A stretch of 64,000 bases of DNA from Tyto alba (Eukaryota > Chordata > Aves > Strigiformes > Tytonidae): assembly GCF_018691265.1 (NCBI RefSeq), contig NW_024881313.1, positions 14,563,518-14,627,517 on the forward strand, read 5' to 3'. Made by a program: the position numbers and the translations under genes. The notes below the pieces were generated by a model. The model did no database searches. It worked only from the letters and a program-made list of their open reading frames with translations, and was not told where the DNA came from. Positions 47,561-60,817 of the stretch are shown here, piece after piece; the stretch's first letter is position 1, and the number at the start of each line of letters is the position of its first letter.

Positions 47561-50500
47561 ATACGAATGATACTCTTCTCATACATACCCATTGCTTGTT
47601 GACAAATAGGCCTGTATTTTTTGCTCCCTCTCCCTCATTTTTCCTGACTCAAAGTCTCCAGATGAGGATAAGCAGCTACACTTGCCTGGAGGCCTGGATG
47701 ACACACACAGAGGGAAGATGAGAGCAGCAGCAGAGAAATATAACAATTTAATCTTCTTAAAAAGGGAGAGCTGATAAAACAGTTCTGGGGTGGGGCTTGT
47801 TCCACTGCTTTGAATTGCTGCTTGGTTAAGGGAAGTCAATGTTGCAGTGTGTAAACATGATTATTTCATCATTGCTTCTGATCGCAAATAGCTCTCAGTG
47901 CCTAGAGTTGTAGATGGGTGTTTTTTTCTCATTGAAATCTAAAAGAAATGGTGGAGGGGTTGGGGAAATCTACTACTGAATGTGATCAGCTTTCAGAGAC
48001 AGCAACCATCTTTGTAAGGGAGCCTTGTGGTCCACGACAATGATTCATCTTGACTACTTCCCCACAATTCTTTAACACACCCCTCTCCTGCACTGAGATG
48101 TCTATGCTTGGCAGGCAGCTCAGTTCTGACATTTTTGCTTTGGGGGATGCCTATGTCACTCTCACGTATGTACAACTGACACGTCCTCTAATCCATCCCC
48201 ACTGATGTAGGCATTTCATGCCCAGTGCCATTCTCAAGGTCTGCCCACCTGCTCTCTCCAGGCATGACAGAACTATGTCTGCACCAAAAAGCCAACTCTA
48301 GAATGAGGTGCCAGGAGCAAGAGTGAATCTTGTCCACTGGTAATAAAAACTCCTGCCCCACTCTGTTTAGCCTAGAGGTTAGTGGAGACTGCAGAAGAGA
48401 TAGTGGCAGAAGGCTTGTTTATGAAATTGTACACTAGATGTGTATAAAGTCAGTGTCAATTAGAGTAAATAGGGATTAGGGTGAGTTAAGGCCTGGGGTG
48501 AACTTCAGGTCTGGACAGGGTCAGATCAAGCAGCTCTGCAAGATACAGGCGAGGGTCCAAGAGCAATAGTTCTAAGGAGTGAGGAAGATCTGAGAGGTAT
48601 CTCTGCACTCCCCTTGTCTCCTAGGATTGTGGTGAGGAACTCACTCCTAAGCCTTTTGAGGAGGAAGGGTCTGTCAGGAGCTGCAGAGGCTGAGGTGGCA
48701 GTAGCTCCAGGGGTAGTGCCCTGTGAATAATGACAGCAGCCACAGCACAGTCATTCCCTCATCAGTGAAGGGGGAGCTGGTCATAGTCAAGGATATTGCT
48801 GCTGTGATGTCAACGTTAGGCATCCCTCCAGGACAGCCCAGATGAAGTTGAGACAGTGATGAAAGGAGGAAAGTCACTATGTCCATGTCTCCACCCAAGA
48901 GAAAGGAGATACCTGCCTGAAATTCATAGCCTCAAGCAGTTGCAACTTGTCTTACCTCTGGGACTGTGCTCATCAAGTACAGCAGGGGCTCAGGTGCCTC
49001 AGCACACCTTAATGTGCAATAGTTGCTGGACTCTGTTTTCTGGAGCTCATCACACATCATCAGAAGACAGTCCAAAATTTGAGCCACTGATTGAGAAGAT
49101 AAGACCAAGGTCATCTTTGAAGAAGAGGGGTTTTTTTTTGCTGGAAATCTATGTGCCGGGAGTGATGGGCTACAGTGGAGACTAGGGAAAAGAGGGGAGT
49201 ATTAGGGAGGTCAAGGTCTATGTATGTAAGTCTCTCTTACTTCTTGGACTGTTAAAAATGGTCAGACTCTGATGGCCAGATCATGTAAGTGCCCATCCAC
49301 AGACCATATTCCTAAGTAGCTTGTGAGACATCTGGTAATGGTCTGTACAGGGAAAGGAAAAATGTAGAGTAGGAAGAGAAGTACTGTGTCTTGGTATAAT
49401 TGTGTCTGAATGATGAAAGATCAGTAGTAAGGTGTTCTCAGTAGACAGCTTGTGTCTTCATTGATACCTTAGGGCTGGTCATGCTGGAAGCAGCCAGATG
49501 TATTAAATCACTCATTTCTTGCCCTGTGAACCTAGTTCCTAACTGCTGCAATGCCAGCCTGTCCAGGACACCTGTCTGTATGCAGGCAGGTGCAGAGTGG
49601 AGCATCATTTAGGTCCCACAGTAGGAAAACCATGGACCCATGTTCTTTGTGGGACCATGTGAGCACAGTGTAGGGAATATGACAATCACCAAACTGTCTG
49701 TCCATTCATGATGCCCAATGTGGAGGAGGAAAGGGAGTTCTTGCCAAAATTACGTCATCTCAGAGGCCCACACCACACTGTTGTCCTCCTGGAAAGTGTT
49801 GTATCCTTGTGGAGGAGGCAGAAGCCATGCTTTGGTGTGGCTAAGACAAGAACTGATTTCATGTGTGCACACTGTTTGGCCTGCTTACAGCAGGACCATT
49901 TGGCATCATCCACCAGGGCTGATGCAGAGCTGCCATGTGTCTAATTGGATGTGTGGTACCAGGAGTCTGGGGAAAGCAGGGAAGGTGCGACCTCTTAATC
50001 CAAACTGAGGATCAAAATTTTTGCCCATGAAATGTTGTGTGTCAGCAGAGCAATCTGTCAGTGTTGTCTTGACTATGCTGCAGTGTTTGCCCAAGGTGAT
50101 GCTGTACCTCACCGCAAGCCCACCCTACCCTAGATGTTCCTGAGATAAGGTGTTTTTTCTTGCCTCTCATGTAATTTGCAGAAGGCAGTGATGTGGCTGA
50201 GGTGTGGGAATGCACGTAAGGCTGGAGATCTGCTGTCTGTAAGAGTGCTGCTTCCCTCCATCCCCACAGAGACACTGACATTTCTGGGACCTTGTATTAC
50301 ATGTGGGCCTCATCTGTCAGAGAAGAGCATGAGCTTCCAAGGCCTTTTTGCAGAGGGAGAGCTATGTATGGTACAGGGGAGAGAGGGTGAGGGGTCTCTC
50401 AGGAGCTGCCTTGCAGCCACCTTGGCAAACAGCTCAGGGATGCTGGAGATGCACACAGGGATGCTGGAGATGCACACAGGGATGCACAGCTCCACCTGCA

Positions 50501-53170
50501 GCCTTTGATGCCTCTAGGCTTCCCTCTGAATGAACAGGGGAGCGAGATACCTGCTGCATGACTGAACATAGGCCTCAGCTTTGGGAGATGCCTGTAGCCT
50601 AAATGTGGATGACATCTTTTGGTCAGATGAGCTACACATCAACTACACCCATCCATTGTGAATTATCACGTAAGTGCACATTGTGAGAGATTCACTTTTA
50701 GCCACGTCAGTTCTTACAGCTTGCTCCTGTGTAGTCACGGCTAAGAGCAAGGTAGAGGTTTTACTGCAGCCTTGGGACTATTTCATAGCACAGCCATGAT
50801 GTGACACCAGTTCATATCTCAGCAGCCCTTCCCAATTCTGTGTCAGTGGCTAGTGTTGCCTCTTCTTCCTTGGGCTGCACCTGCTGTGCAGTGTTTTCTA
50901 TAATACCTTCTTTTACATAATTGCCTGTCAGCTGCCTGCAGTCCATTTGCGCTTCCTGGATCTCACAACTTTCCAGCAGCACAGCTGGCAGGTCTGGCAG
51001 CCATTGTTAATGTCTCACCAAAAGCATCCAGGAGCAGTAACTCATTAGCAGGAATTAGTTTTTGAAAATTAACTGCCAGTCTTTGCAGTACAGATATAAA
51101 GCCCTACGCACCAGCAGCAGCTTTTATTAATGACCTCTCGATACAACTATACCAAGGCAAAATTATGATAACATGGAATTATGCTGAAAGCATTGTAAGC
51201 AGCTTACGAGTAAAAAGTTTACAAAGGTGCTGTAATTGTTCCGCAATCTATTACACATCCAAGAAATCCTGTTCCAGGGGCACACATGGAAAAAACCTTA
51301 GACCATATAAAGATCTAGAGGGCACTGCTGATTTCACACTTAACTTATATTATTATGATGAAGGAGTTTTGTGTCTGTAACCACTAATTAGAGTAGATGG
51401 ATTTATAAAGGCATACTGCTTTTCGCCCCATCCCCTAAAAAAACCCCTCGTGGTATCTTTGTAAAGGAGACAGAGAGTTAATAGAAAAGTAAATATCTGT
51501 GAAAAATGTCAAACTGTGCAAGAGGAACTATTACCTATGTGTCACACTCCACACTAAAAAGATTAATTTATCCCCATCTCAGCATGGGTTTCTCATCATG
51601 ACTATGATGAAAATAAAAATAGTTCTGTGCATGTGTCTAGACAATATACATATACATCTCTCCAGTAAATATAAATATCTGTTGGGGGCATGACCAGATA
51701 CTCTGCTTTCCACTGGTTTATCCTATATATGTACTTTTAAAAATGACTACCTTAAAGAAAGACAGCTAATGTTCTACATTTTAATAAAGGCTTTATTATA
51801 ATACTTTCCCTGTTTATCTGAAGAATGTTGCTCTAAGTACAAACAGGAAACTTAATTTCAATGAATTTTAATGCATGCTGAGATAGTTCTTTCATAGTAT
51901 ATATTTTTATTTTTATGAGTTTCCTTCATATTTGGGAAGTATTCTATCCTTGTCCCAAAACCTCTGACATGCAGGTAGTCTGTGAAACAGACTGTGCAGA
52001 TAGTTTCAGTGAGCTCCATGGGACATGTAAACGTGCAACACTGCAGGGGCAAGCCCAGAGCTAATGTTTGTGTATAGGAGCCAGTGATGATTACACTGAA
52101 GTCAGTGCTAAAAGCCCCCTTGCTCAGAGGGCATATAATGTGCATTGTGAAAAACTTCACACCAAACAGATATACGGCATCATCATCATCTAGGTGTCAT
52201 GTTGAAGAAGCTTTTGCATGACATACTAGTACCGTGCCTCAGCATTTATTTCAGACCACCACCCTCCTTCAAGACAAGCTGAGTTACGTACAAAGAGACT
52301 CTCGAGCTGTGAGATCAGTCTGGCATGGCCATTGACATAGACAGAGGGAGGCCTGCATTTGGGAACCTCATCTTTAGGCTCATGCCAATGATACCCGTCC
52401 TGTGTTCTGCTACCCAAAGCTGCAGCCTCTCTCATGTTCTCTAATCTTTCCCCATAGAGGTGCCCAGTGTAAGTCTCCTGCTGTAAGTGCTCTTGCTACC
52501 TCTGTCTGAATAGTACATTTTTATAATCATAATCTTACTCAGATAAGTCAGGATCAATCAAATAAGTCAATGAGGAGTGCTTGGAAGTTCAGTCTCCAGA
52601 TGAAGTGGCTGGGATCTTTCAGAAGAGTGAGCTGCTCTACAATACCATCCCCCAAAAAGCCAACACCTCATCCAGTTGATGATCCCGCTCTCCATCATCC
52701 AAACCATGGATTCTGTCCCTACGTACTTATGTTATGAATACTTCTTTAGTTCATTAACCCATCTCTTTAATTCTCCTGGGAGGAATTGTTTCGCTACACA
52801 TTATATCATTAACCATCACACTTTTCAGGAAGATACGGTGGTGGATGAAATGGTATCAGTTATTGCAGGGTAGAGCATATACATGATGTAATAGAGTGAC
52901 TGGAACAGTTGAAATTCTTTCTTTTTTTCCCTTAAATTACTTATTACAAAACCACCACTTTTGTTTCCTTACTCACCTCCATATTTTGAGTTTGTTGAAA
53001 TATTGGTGTTTTGATGTGCTTGATATGCTGTTAGTAAAATACAGTTATTCAGTATTCTTGATCCTCCTATTTATTCAGGCTTCTCATTACATATAAGAAC
53101 TTTCTTTAAGGCTCCTGATATTGATTGATTGATGCTTGATCTTCTATTAGTACAAAGGGTCTTAATACAC
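47561..53170. other. Upstream DNA, no gene recognised; GC-richer block 48200-51000
   Basis: Composition rises between about 48200 and 51000, with several 60-110 codon open frames on both strands but no family similarity that I recognise. A 21-base unit (GGGATGCTGGAGATGCACAC plus A) is duplicated in tandem at 50437-50478. The AT-rich segment 51040-51200 has enhancer-like TAAT-type words. It could hold an old, unrecognised repeat or a non-coding transcript. Confidence 0.5.
50437..50478. repeat. 21-base tandem duplication
   Basis: Two perfect copies of a 21-base unit (50437-50457 and 50458-50478), followed by a partial third (GGGATGCAC). Confidence 0.95.
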
Positions 53171-53172
53171 AG

Positions 53173-53280
53173 AAAAAAAACAAAAAACAAAAAACCCCAA
53201 AACAACAACAAAACCAAACCAAACCAACAAACAAACAACCCCCCCCAAACAAACAAAAAAACCCCAAACCAAACAAACCT
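53173..53280. repeat. A/C-rich low-complexity tract
   Basis: AAAC, AACC and AAACC words with A and C runs over about 110 bases. It lies about 340 bases left of the CR1 pair but is not obviously its tail. Confidence 0.9.
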
Positions 53281-53621
53281 TATAAAAGTGTGAGAATCAT
53301 AATAAAGCTAATACCATATATAGAATTAATTACTGCTATAAAGTGACATATTGCCACTAGGTGGCAGGGCAACAATTCACTCTGTCAGGGCAACAGGTTA
53401 GGAGGCTACTCACCTCTTCTAGGGATTTAATGTTGTCTACTCTCTTACACTTCTCAGTTACAGGCTTTAAAACTGTAGTGAAATTGATCGTCTCTTTGGC
53501 AAGATCACTTTTTTGAAAATTCTCTATAATGGTGCACTTAGCTCTGCCACTCCAGTAACCACAGTGAAGGAGTTACAAAGAAAAATTAGAGGCAAAGTAT
53601 AAAGAAAGTATAAAGACAAGG

Positions 53622-54350
53622 GGAGAGCAGTAGATATTGTCTACCTGGACTTCAGTAAGGCCTTCAACACTGTCTCTCATCAAGATCCTCCTAGAAAAAG
53701 CAATGAAGCATGGCCTAGATGAGCAGTGAGGTATACTGAAAACTGGCTGAATGGCTGGGCCCAGAAAAAGGTGATCTGTGGCACAAAGTCTAGTTGGGGA
53801 CCAGGAACTAGCTGTGTACCTCAGGGGCCAATGCTGGATCTAATCCTGTTCAACGTCTTCATTAATTATCTGGATGATGGAGCAGAGTGTAACCTTAGCA
53901 AGTTTGGAGATGACACAAATCTGGGAGCTCAGGGGAGTGGCTGATACACCAGAGGGTCATGCTGCCACCCAGAGGGACCTTGACAGAAACCGGTGGACAG
54001 GAAACTTATGAAGTTCAATAAGGGAAAGTGCAAAGTCCTGCACCTGGGAAGGAACAGCCCCACGTGTCAGTGTATGCTGGGGGTCACCCAGCTGGAAAGC
54101 AGCTTCACAAAAAGCATCTGGGGTCCTGGTGGATGCGAAGTTGAACATGAGCCAGCGATGTGCCATTGCAGCAGGGAAGGCTAATGGTATCCTGGGCTGC
54201 ATCAGAGGAGGGTTGACAGCATGTCGGGGGAGGTGATCCTTCCCCTTTACTCAGAATGAGTGAGGCCACACCTGGAGTGCTGTGTCCAGTTCTAGACTCC
54301 CCAGGAGAAGAGACATGGACATAGTGGAGAGAGTTCACAAAGACTTCATG
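53622..54350 (+). pseudogene. CR1 LINE fragment, plus strand (reverse transcriptase, middle to near 3' end)
   Basis: Plus-strand translation, with frameshifts and stops, gives AVDIVYLDFSKAFNTVSH near 53625-53690, then TENWLNGWAQKK, VPQGPMLDLILFNVFIN (53817-53865) and the catalytic-region remnant KFGDDTN at about 53900-53920. These are hallmark motifs of the CR1 ORF2 reverse transcriptase. The usual downstream part follows (MKFNKGKCKVLHLGRN, SPGEE-like), and the copy stops at about 54350 without a 3'UTR or terminal repeat. It is inactive: stop codons at about 53725 and 53942 and frame changes break it. Confidence 0.92.
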
Positions 54351-55720
54351 CCACTTATCACCACCCTCTGGGCCTGGCCATTCAGCCAGTTTTCAATCCA
54401 CCTCACTGTCTGCTTATCCACCTCATCTATCAACAGCTTGTCTATAAGGATCTTATGGAAGACAGCGCCAAAGGCCTTACTGAAATCCAGGTAAACAATA
54501 TCCACTGCTCTCCCCTCATCTACCAGGCAAGTCATTTAATTGTAGAAGTTTATCGAGTCGGTCAAGCTTGACCTCCCCTTAGTGAATCCATGCTGACTAT
54601 TCCTGGTGATTTTCTCACTGTTCATGTGCCTGGAAATGGTTTTCAGGATTAGCTGCTCCATCACCTTTCCAGGGACTGAAGTGAGGCTGACTGCCCTGTA
54701 ATTCCCTGTGTCCTCATTCACACCCTTTTGGAAGACAGTAGTGACATTTGCTTTCTTCTAGTCTTCAGGCATTTCTTCCAGTCACCATGATCAATCAAAG
54801 ATTATCGAGAGTGGCCTTACAATGATATCTTTCAGCTCCCTCAGTACTTGTAGGTGCATCCCATCAGGGCACATGGACTTATATATGTCCAGTTTGCTTG
54901 TTTCCTGACCTGATCCTCTTCCATCAAGGGTACATCTTCCTTGCTTCAGCCTTTCCTCCTGGTCTCTGGAACCTGGGATTCCTGAAGACTGGTTTTTCTA
55001 GTAAAGATGGAAGCAAAGGCAGCATTCATTCTTCTCCATATTCTGTGTAACCAGGTCCTCCATCTCACTGATCAATGGGCTCACACTTTCCCTGGTCTTC
55101 CTTTCATCATCTATGTACTTATAGAAGCCTTTCTTCTTGTCTTTGGCATCCCTGACCAGATTAAATTCCATTTGGGCTTTAGCTCTCCCAGCTTCATCTC
55201 TAGATGCTCAGACAATGTTTTTGTATTCCTCACAGGTTACCCATCCTTGCTTCCACCCTCTGTTTCCTTTTTGTGTTTGAATTTGGCTAGAAGCTCCTTG
55301 TTTATCCACATGGCCCTCCTGGCATTTATGCCTGACTTCTTATTCATTGAGATGGAACTCACTTGAGCTTGCAGGAAGTGATCCTTGAGCATTAACCAGA
55401 TTTCTTGCCCCCCCCACTTTCCTCCAGGGCCTTATCCCACAGGACTTTTCCAAATAGATCTTTGAAGAGGCCAAAGTCTGCTCTCCTGAAGTCCAGGGTT
55501 GTGAACTCGCTTTTCACCCACATCCTTGCCCTTGGCATCCTGAACTCCACCATCTCATGGTCACTGCAACCAAGGCTGCCTTTGATCTTCACATCCCCAA
55601 CAAGATCCTCCTTGTTGGCAAGTATGACATCCAGCAGAGCACCTCTCCTCATTGGCTCTTCTGTCACTTGGAGTGGGGAATTATCATCAGTGCACTCCAG
55701 GAATTCCTGGCTTGCTTATG
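54345..55720 (-). pseudogene. CR1 LINE fragment, minus strand (endonuclease end to mid reverse transcriptase)
   Basis: Minus-strand translation from the right end gives RRGALLDVILANKEDLVGDV and SLGCSDHEMVEFRMPRAR (CR1 endonuclease C-terminal region, 55480-55667), then GNYRAVSLTSVPGKVMEQLI and NSQHGFTKGRSSLTD (reverse transcriptase start, 54550-54710), and AVDIVYLDFSKAFGAVFHK with WIENWLNGQAQR (54360-54520). The order is that of an intact CR1 ORF2, though frames are broken. It is truncated on both sides: at about 55720 within the endonuclease and at about 54345 against the plus-strand fragment. Confidence 0.93.
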
Positions 55721-56312
55721 TTATCATTATTATTTTGCAGATATTACTATCTAAATTTGTGCCATATATTGAACCTGTTATGCAATGTGTTTTATTCCGT
55801 TGACATCAACTGACTTCCGTGGGTTTGACAGTCCTCTGTGCAGGATCCACTGAAATACTGCAGTACCCTTTTGCCAAGTCACCTGAGGGTCACCTCTTTG
55901 TGCCTGGAGACTGGACTTGGGACTGGACCTCTTCTACTATATTTTTAGTATTATGTGTGCTGTAGCTAAGATTCCTGTTTCATTTTAAGCCATCACTGAC
56001 ACCATCAGAAACATGAGCTGGCCTGCGACTAATAAAGAAAACAGTGGACAAAACGTTTAGGAAAAAGAAAGATTATTTTTCTAGAATTTGCAATAAAGTC
56101 ACCTCCAAAGTAATTACAGACTTTCCACACCCTGTAGGGCTCCTTGTTGGTCATATACAATAATGTTACGACAGGTTTGGTTTTGCATATTTGATGACAC
56201 AGTGCAGGAATGCGAAAAGCAAAAGTAAGGGACTGTTAAAGCAGCCCGAACACTTTTCTTGCAAATTTGTTATTTCTGCTCAGAAATCTGCAATTTTGAT
56301 TCAAAGAAACTT

Positions 56313-56333
56313 AAAAAAAAAAAAAAAAAAAAA
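56313..56333. repeat. Poly-A tract
   Basis: Twenty-one A residues followed by GATTC. No adjacent retroposon body was recognised. Confidence 0.95.
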
Positions 56334-58391
56334 GATTCTTTAGTGAACACTGAAAGACACACAGATGATCAACTATAAACATGGAAAACGAAGAAAAATA
56401 AAAACTGTAAATAGGAGTCTTAAGTATGACTGAAAGCAACCAGGCAAAATAAAGGATCAGCATTATAAGAAGAAAACATTTCAGGATCTCAGCAGGCAAC
56501 AGCCTTGAGCTCAGACAGTTCCACACAGGCATATCTAACCTAGGCTGGGTTAACTGTCATGATGTTCTGCACTGACACAGAAATCTGCTGGGGTGGGAGA
56601 TCTTGAAGAACGTAGCCAGAATTCATCCATTGTAATAATGTCTACTGTTCATTTCAAAACTTTTTGCTCTTTAGACAAAATAACATTGTTTTTATAAAAT
56701 TTTGCTGCTTCTTCATTTATTATAATACAATTAACTTAGGGAGCTTGCTAAATTCCAAGTTTTCTCTCTGATTATTTACTAAGAATGACTATAACATACA
56801 TTTCTTCTAACAGCTACATAAATCATGTTTGCAACGTGCACACAAAGATCTTTCACATTTCAGGAATAAACTCTAGTTAAAAGCATTTAGCAGAAACTTA
56901 GTTTTTCTGGGCCAGGAAGAATGAGCCTTTATGTTTTGCAGCAGCTTCTCTAGCAGATATTTTCACTACGCCAAAGACTGGGGATACAGTAGTGTCTGGT
57001 TGCTCAGCGTAAGTCTGGAAGTCAACTTTCTCAAAGAAGGATTAGTTGTCCATTTAAGATATTTTGAGTTGCACTCCCAGAAACTTGGGCATGTAAAAGA
57101 TGTTTAACAGTTCTAAAAATATTTCCTTCCATTTTTGCACAAGGGGCGTACACAGAGATTTAGTGGCAGTACTATTCTCCATTAATGTCTTAGTTGGTAT
57201 TGATTTAAACAAAGAGACGGACTTCCAGGTAGTGCAAACTCACACAGTTTAGAAAATTTTAGTTGGAAAACTTGAATGCATAGAATAATTTCAGAAGAAT
57301 AATCTTGAATTCCTATGGAAGTTTTCATTTTCAGCTCTGCAGCGTTTTCCCAAAAAATATTACAGAATTTGTCTGTGTTTAAAGAGAAAACAGGTATAGC
57401 TTGACCAGAGGCCTAGATTAGATCTGACAACTACTCGTTTTGAATCCTAAATACCAAATCTATTTCTGTACACCTATATCATGTTTTCCATTACCATCTC
57501 TGCTCAGAGTCAAAACACAAATCACGCTGCATGTGGATACTTGGTCACATGTAGGCATACCAAGCTCTCAGGCAAATGCAGATGAATCAGGAACTGCTTC
57601 TTTCCCAGGTGGGAAAAGATTCATGTGCTATGGAAATGTTGAAACTTTGCAAATGAGGAAAACAATGCATATTCAATTCATTCAGACACAAAGAGGGGGA
57701 GAGGTCCATGGAATAGTAAATAATATTTCTCATTTCATTGTGTTCACTTGCAAGGTGTTATTTAAATACTGTCTCCAAGAGTAAAATAGGAATGACATGC
57801 CATTGTATTGCTGCCTAGTTTTCATAAATAGTCTATTTCTAAAGAATCAACACCTACAACTGCCATGCCTCTGACAGAAATTAATTGTCTGAGCTATGTT
57901 ATACATAACATGTTTATACCTCTTTATATCTTAAACTAAATAATTTCCATTTATGTGAGATAGTAGCTTTGGTTTTATGTCATGCAGCAGATGTAAACCA
58001 GGCTCTAATGGTGTCCAGGCTTAGTTCAAATGCTCACAGCCTATTTGCTTGGAAACCAGAAGATAATAATACACTACCTTGCTCATCACTCTACCCACAT
58101 TGTATCCTTAGTGCAGAATTGCACTGAAGTTCCTTGCAGAATTAGGGTCAGTTCTCACCAATATTCTGCCAAGGAAAAGAAGTTATGTGAGTTTATACTT
58201 ATGGAAAATTTATATCCTCACAGAATTACTGTTCACGGAATGGACAACAGTACATTTCTACCTATTAGCAGAACAGAATCTGAACTGGAGAAACCATACT
58301 GTTACATCAAAGGCTGCTCATAAGCCATAGTAGCTCAAACTTTATAGATTTGTTTTTGACATTATTCTTTTAGGTGATGCCTGTTATACTA

Positions 58392-58414
58392 CATGATATG
58401 ATATTCATATCATG
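58392..58414. repeat. Short inverted repeat (hairpin)
   Basis: Arms CATGATATGA and TCATATCATG are perfectly complementary and separated by TAT. Confidence 0.95.
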
Positions 58415-59601
58415 GAGCATATCAATTTGATTTTGTAAAAATTATCAAGAATCTAATTTTTACCCAGGTAGTTCAAATCTGACATCATTTATGAAGATAA
58501 GTCACTTCTAGATAGTCATCTTCCTTTCCCTCCACAAAAATTCCTAATCACAAAGCTTTCCAGATCAGACGGACAGAGTTTGTTTCCCTGTTCATCAAAA
58601 GCATATGACGCATATGACACACCAGAAAAAACAACCACAATGAGTACATAAACGATACAGTTTTTGGGTTGATTTGCTGCATTTGCTAGTTTGGGGTTAA
58701 CTGGTTTGGGGGTTTTGTAGAGGTGAAGTATAGTGAATCATTACTAAGTACTCAGTAAAATAAATCATGTTTGAAGAAAAAAGGACTAAATCATTAACAT
58801 TCAGAGAGGAATGTAAACCTTCCTGTGAAAGTCATGATCAAGCAGGCTGGTAGTCACAGGTATGAAATACTAGTACTTCCTGGAAGCATCGGGCTGGTAA
58901 ACTAGCCCCTCTATTTGCATTGTTAGCTGGACATATAGGTTGCATATGGAGACTTTTCTTTTGATTCCAAAGCAGAACTTCTTTTTTCCATTTCACTGAC
59001 GGTAACACTACTCTACTAGGTGATGGGAAATTTTCTCTGAGTCAAGGTTCAGAAAAAATCTGGAACTGTTGGAGAGTGAATGAACATAGGTGGCAGCACT
59101 GCCTCACCCTGGAGGTTACATTATCACTCAGACCCAGCAGCATCTATGCAGGCAACCTTTCACATAGATAATTTTTGTTCCAAAACTACAGACAGGAGAC
59201 ACCATAAATTATGCTCCACCATGAGACAACCAAGTTTTCTTTGTGGAAATAAGTGAAACAAACATTATAAAAAAAACATTTTAGAATCAGCTTCCCTGAT
59301 GTTCTTGAGGTATTTTGTAAGTATATAGGAAAATTCACAAAAATAAAAATCACTCATACATTTTTTTTTAACTGCATCTTTTCTAGCAATAGAAACAAAA
59401 ATAAAGCAAATAAAAGATTTCTTAAGGTCTAGAAGGTTTTGAATTTAGAATCCATAGTATTCAAAAAGACCTCGGTCACTGGACTTGAATTCTGCAGTTT
59501 ACAGAAATTATTGTACTAAGAGAACATTGAGGTCACTGATAGTGAAGGTACAACAGAGAAAAGAAAAAGGTGGAATAAGGTAAAATGATAAGGGAAGTTA
59601 A

Positions 59602-59691
59602 ATAATAAAAAATAAAATTTAAAATAATAATAATAACAACAACAATAACAGCAACAACAATAATAATAATAACAATAATAATAATAATAAG
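59602..59691. repeat. (AAT)n/(AAC)n trinucleotide microsatellite
   Basis: Alternating AAT and AAC triplets over about 90 bases, with one CAG. Read on the minus strand it gives Ile/Val or Tyr/Cys runs, which are not a gene. Confidence 0.95.
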
Positions 59692-60785
59692 GTGTAAAGA
59701 AGAACACCCCAATGAACCTATTTTCACTTCTTCTATTTTCTTTCTTCCAATCAATTATTTCCTCTGCCATCACTTCCTTTTCTTTTTCTCAGGCACTCTC
59801 CTTTCTATCTCTCCTGTATTTAAACAGAAATGGAACCCATAGGACACCCCTTTCATCCCCCATTTGATATCAGAAATTAAGGCAATTCATATATTGTCAA
59901 TATGGGCTTAACAGAGAACTTGTTTCATAGACATGTTATTTTCTGTGACATTTCCACCATTTTCCAAGCAGGTTAGCAGCTTCTTTGTAATAATATTTGT
60001 AGAAGCTTCTCTGTAATAATGAACTGGATGATCATTATGAAAGGAAAAAGATGGAAAGTATGCAGTCAAGCTATCAATGAAAGTAAGTAGAGTAAGCAAA
60101 CAACATCTCCAAAAGATACACTGTAACAGCAAGCTCTGGAAGAGCTGACGGAACTGAGCAGTTCAGTGCTAAGAGCCCAGATTCTTTACTTTGTCTTGTA
60201 TTTAATGATCTCAAGTAATGTGAGTAGTAAAATTATGTCAGTCAGTCCTTGATATGGAAGTTCTCCCCCTCCATTCTACCTCTGAACTACAAATTGTGAT
60301 TTAATGAAAGACTTGACCCAAAAAGCTAGACAATACCCTGAAACCACATAATAGGCATCAGTGCTAACTTTATGCCTGGAAGCATTATGGGATGCTCCTC
60401 AGAACAGAACTTGCTGCACTTCATCAGTTAAATTTGGATTATGGCCTTCTGGCTCTCAAAAGTTTTATAACAGACCACAGACATGGGGAGAGAAGTGCAT
60501 TTTGGAGGAAGATGCATGACATGAAGTGTGCAAATGATGCACTTTGCAATTATCCTGCCACCATCTACCTGCTGGTATGATTTCCAGGGCTATTGGAGCA
60601 GGGCTCTCTCACGGAAGCTTACCCCCATAGAAGACACTTTGCTATCACCAGAGCATTCCCTAAAACAGCCCACTCTGTGGATTGATTTTCAGGACTGTAA
60701 ATTCCCATTAAGACAGTCAGCTTGATACAGATCTACATCAAAAATCAACCTCAAGATGGTTTGGTTTTCTTTTTGTTTTTGGTTT

Positions 60786-60817
<32 letters not shown>

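Larger units (their letters stand above)
55721..59600. other. Upstream DNA, no gene recognised
   Basis: AT-rich unique sequence. It has a 21-base A run at 56313-56333 and a 10-base inverted repeat with a 3-base spacer at 58392-58414. Open frames are short and show no known family. Confidence 0.55.

Noticed and set aside
47470..47721. 83-codon frame starting with a Ser-Ile-Pro-Phe-His repeat
   Set aside because: It is the TCCAT array read in frame.
56313..56333. Poly-A run as the tail of a processed pseudogene
   Set aside because: No gene-like or LINE-like sequence precedes it on the plus strand.
59516..59773. Tyr/Cys-rich and Ile/Val-rich minus-strand frames
   Set aside because: They are translations of the AAT/AAC microsatellite.
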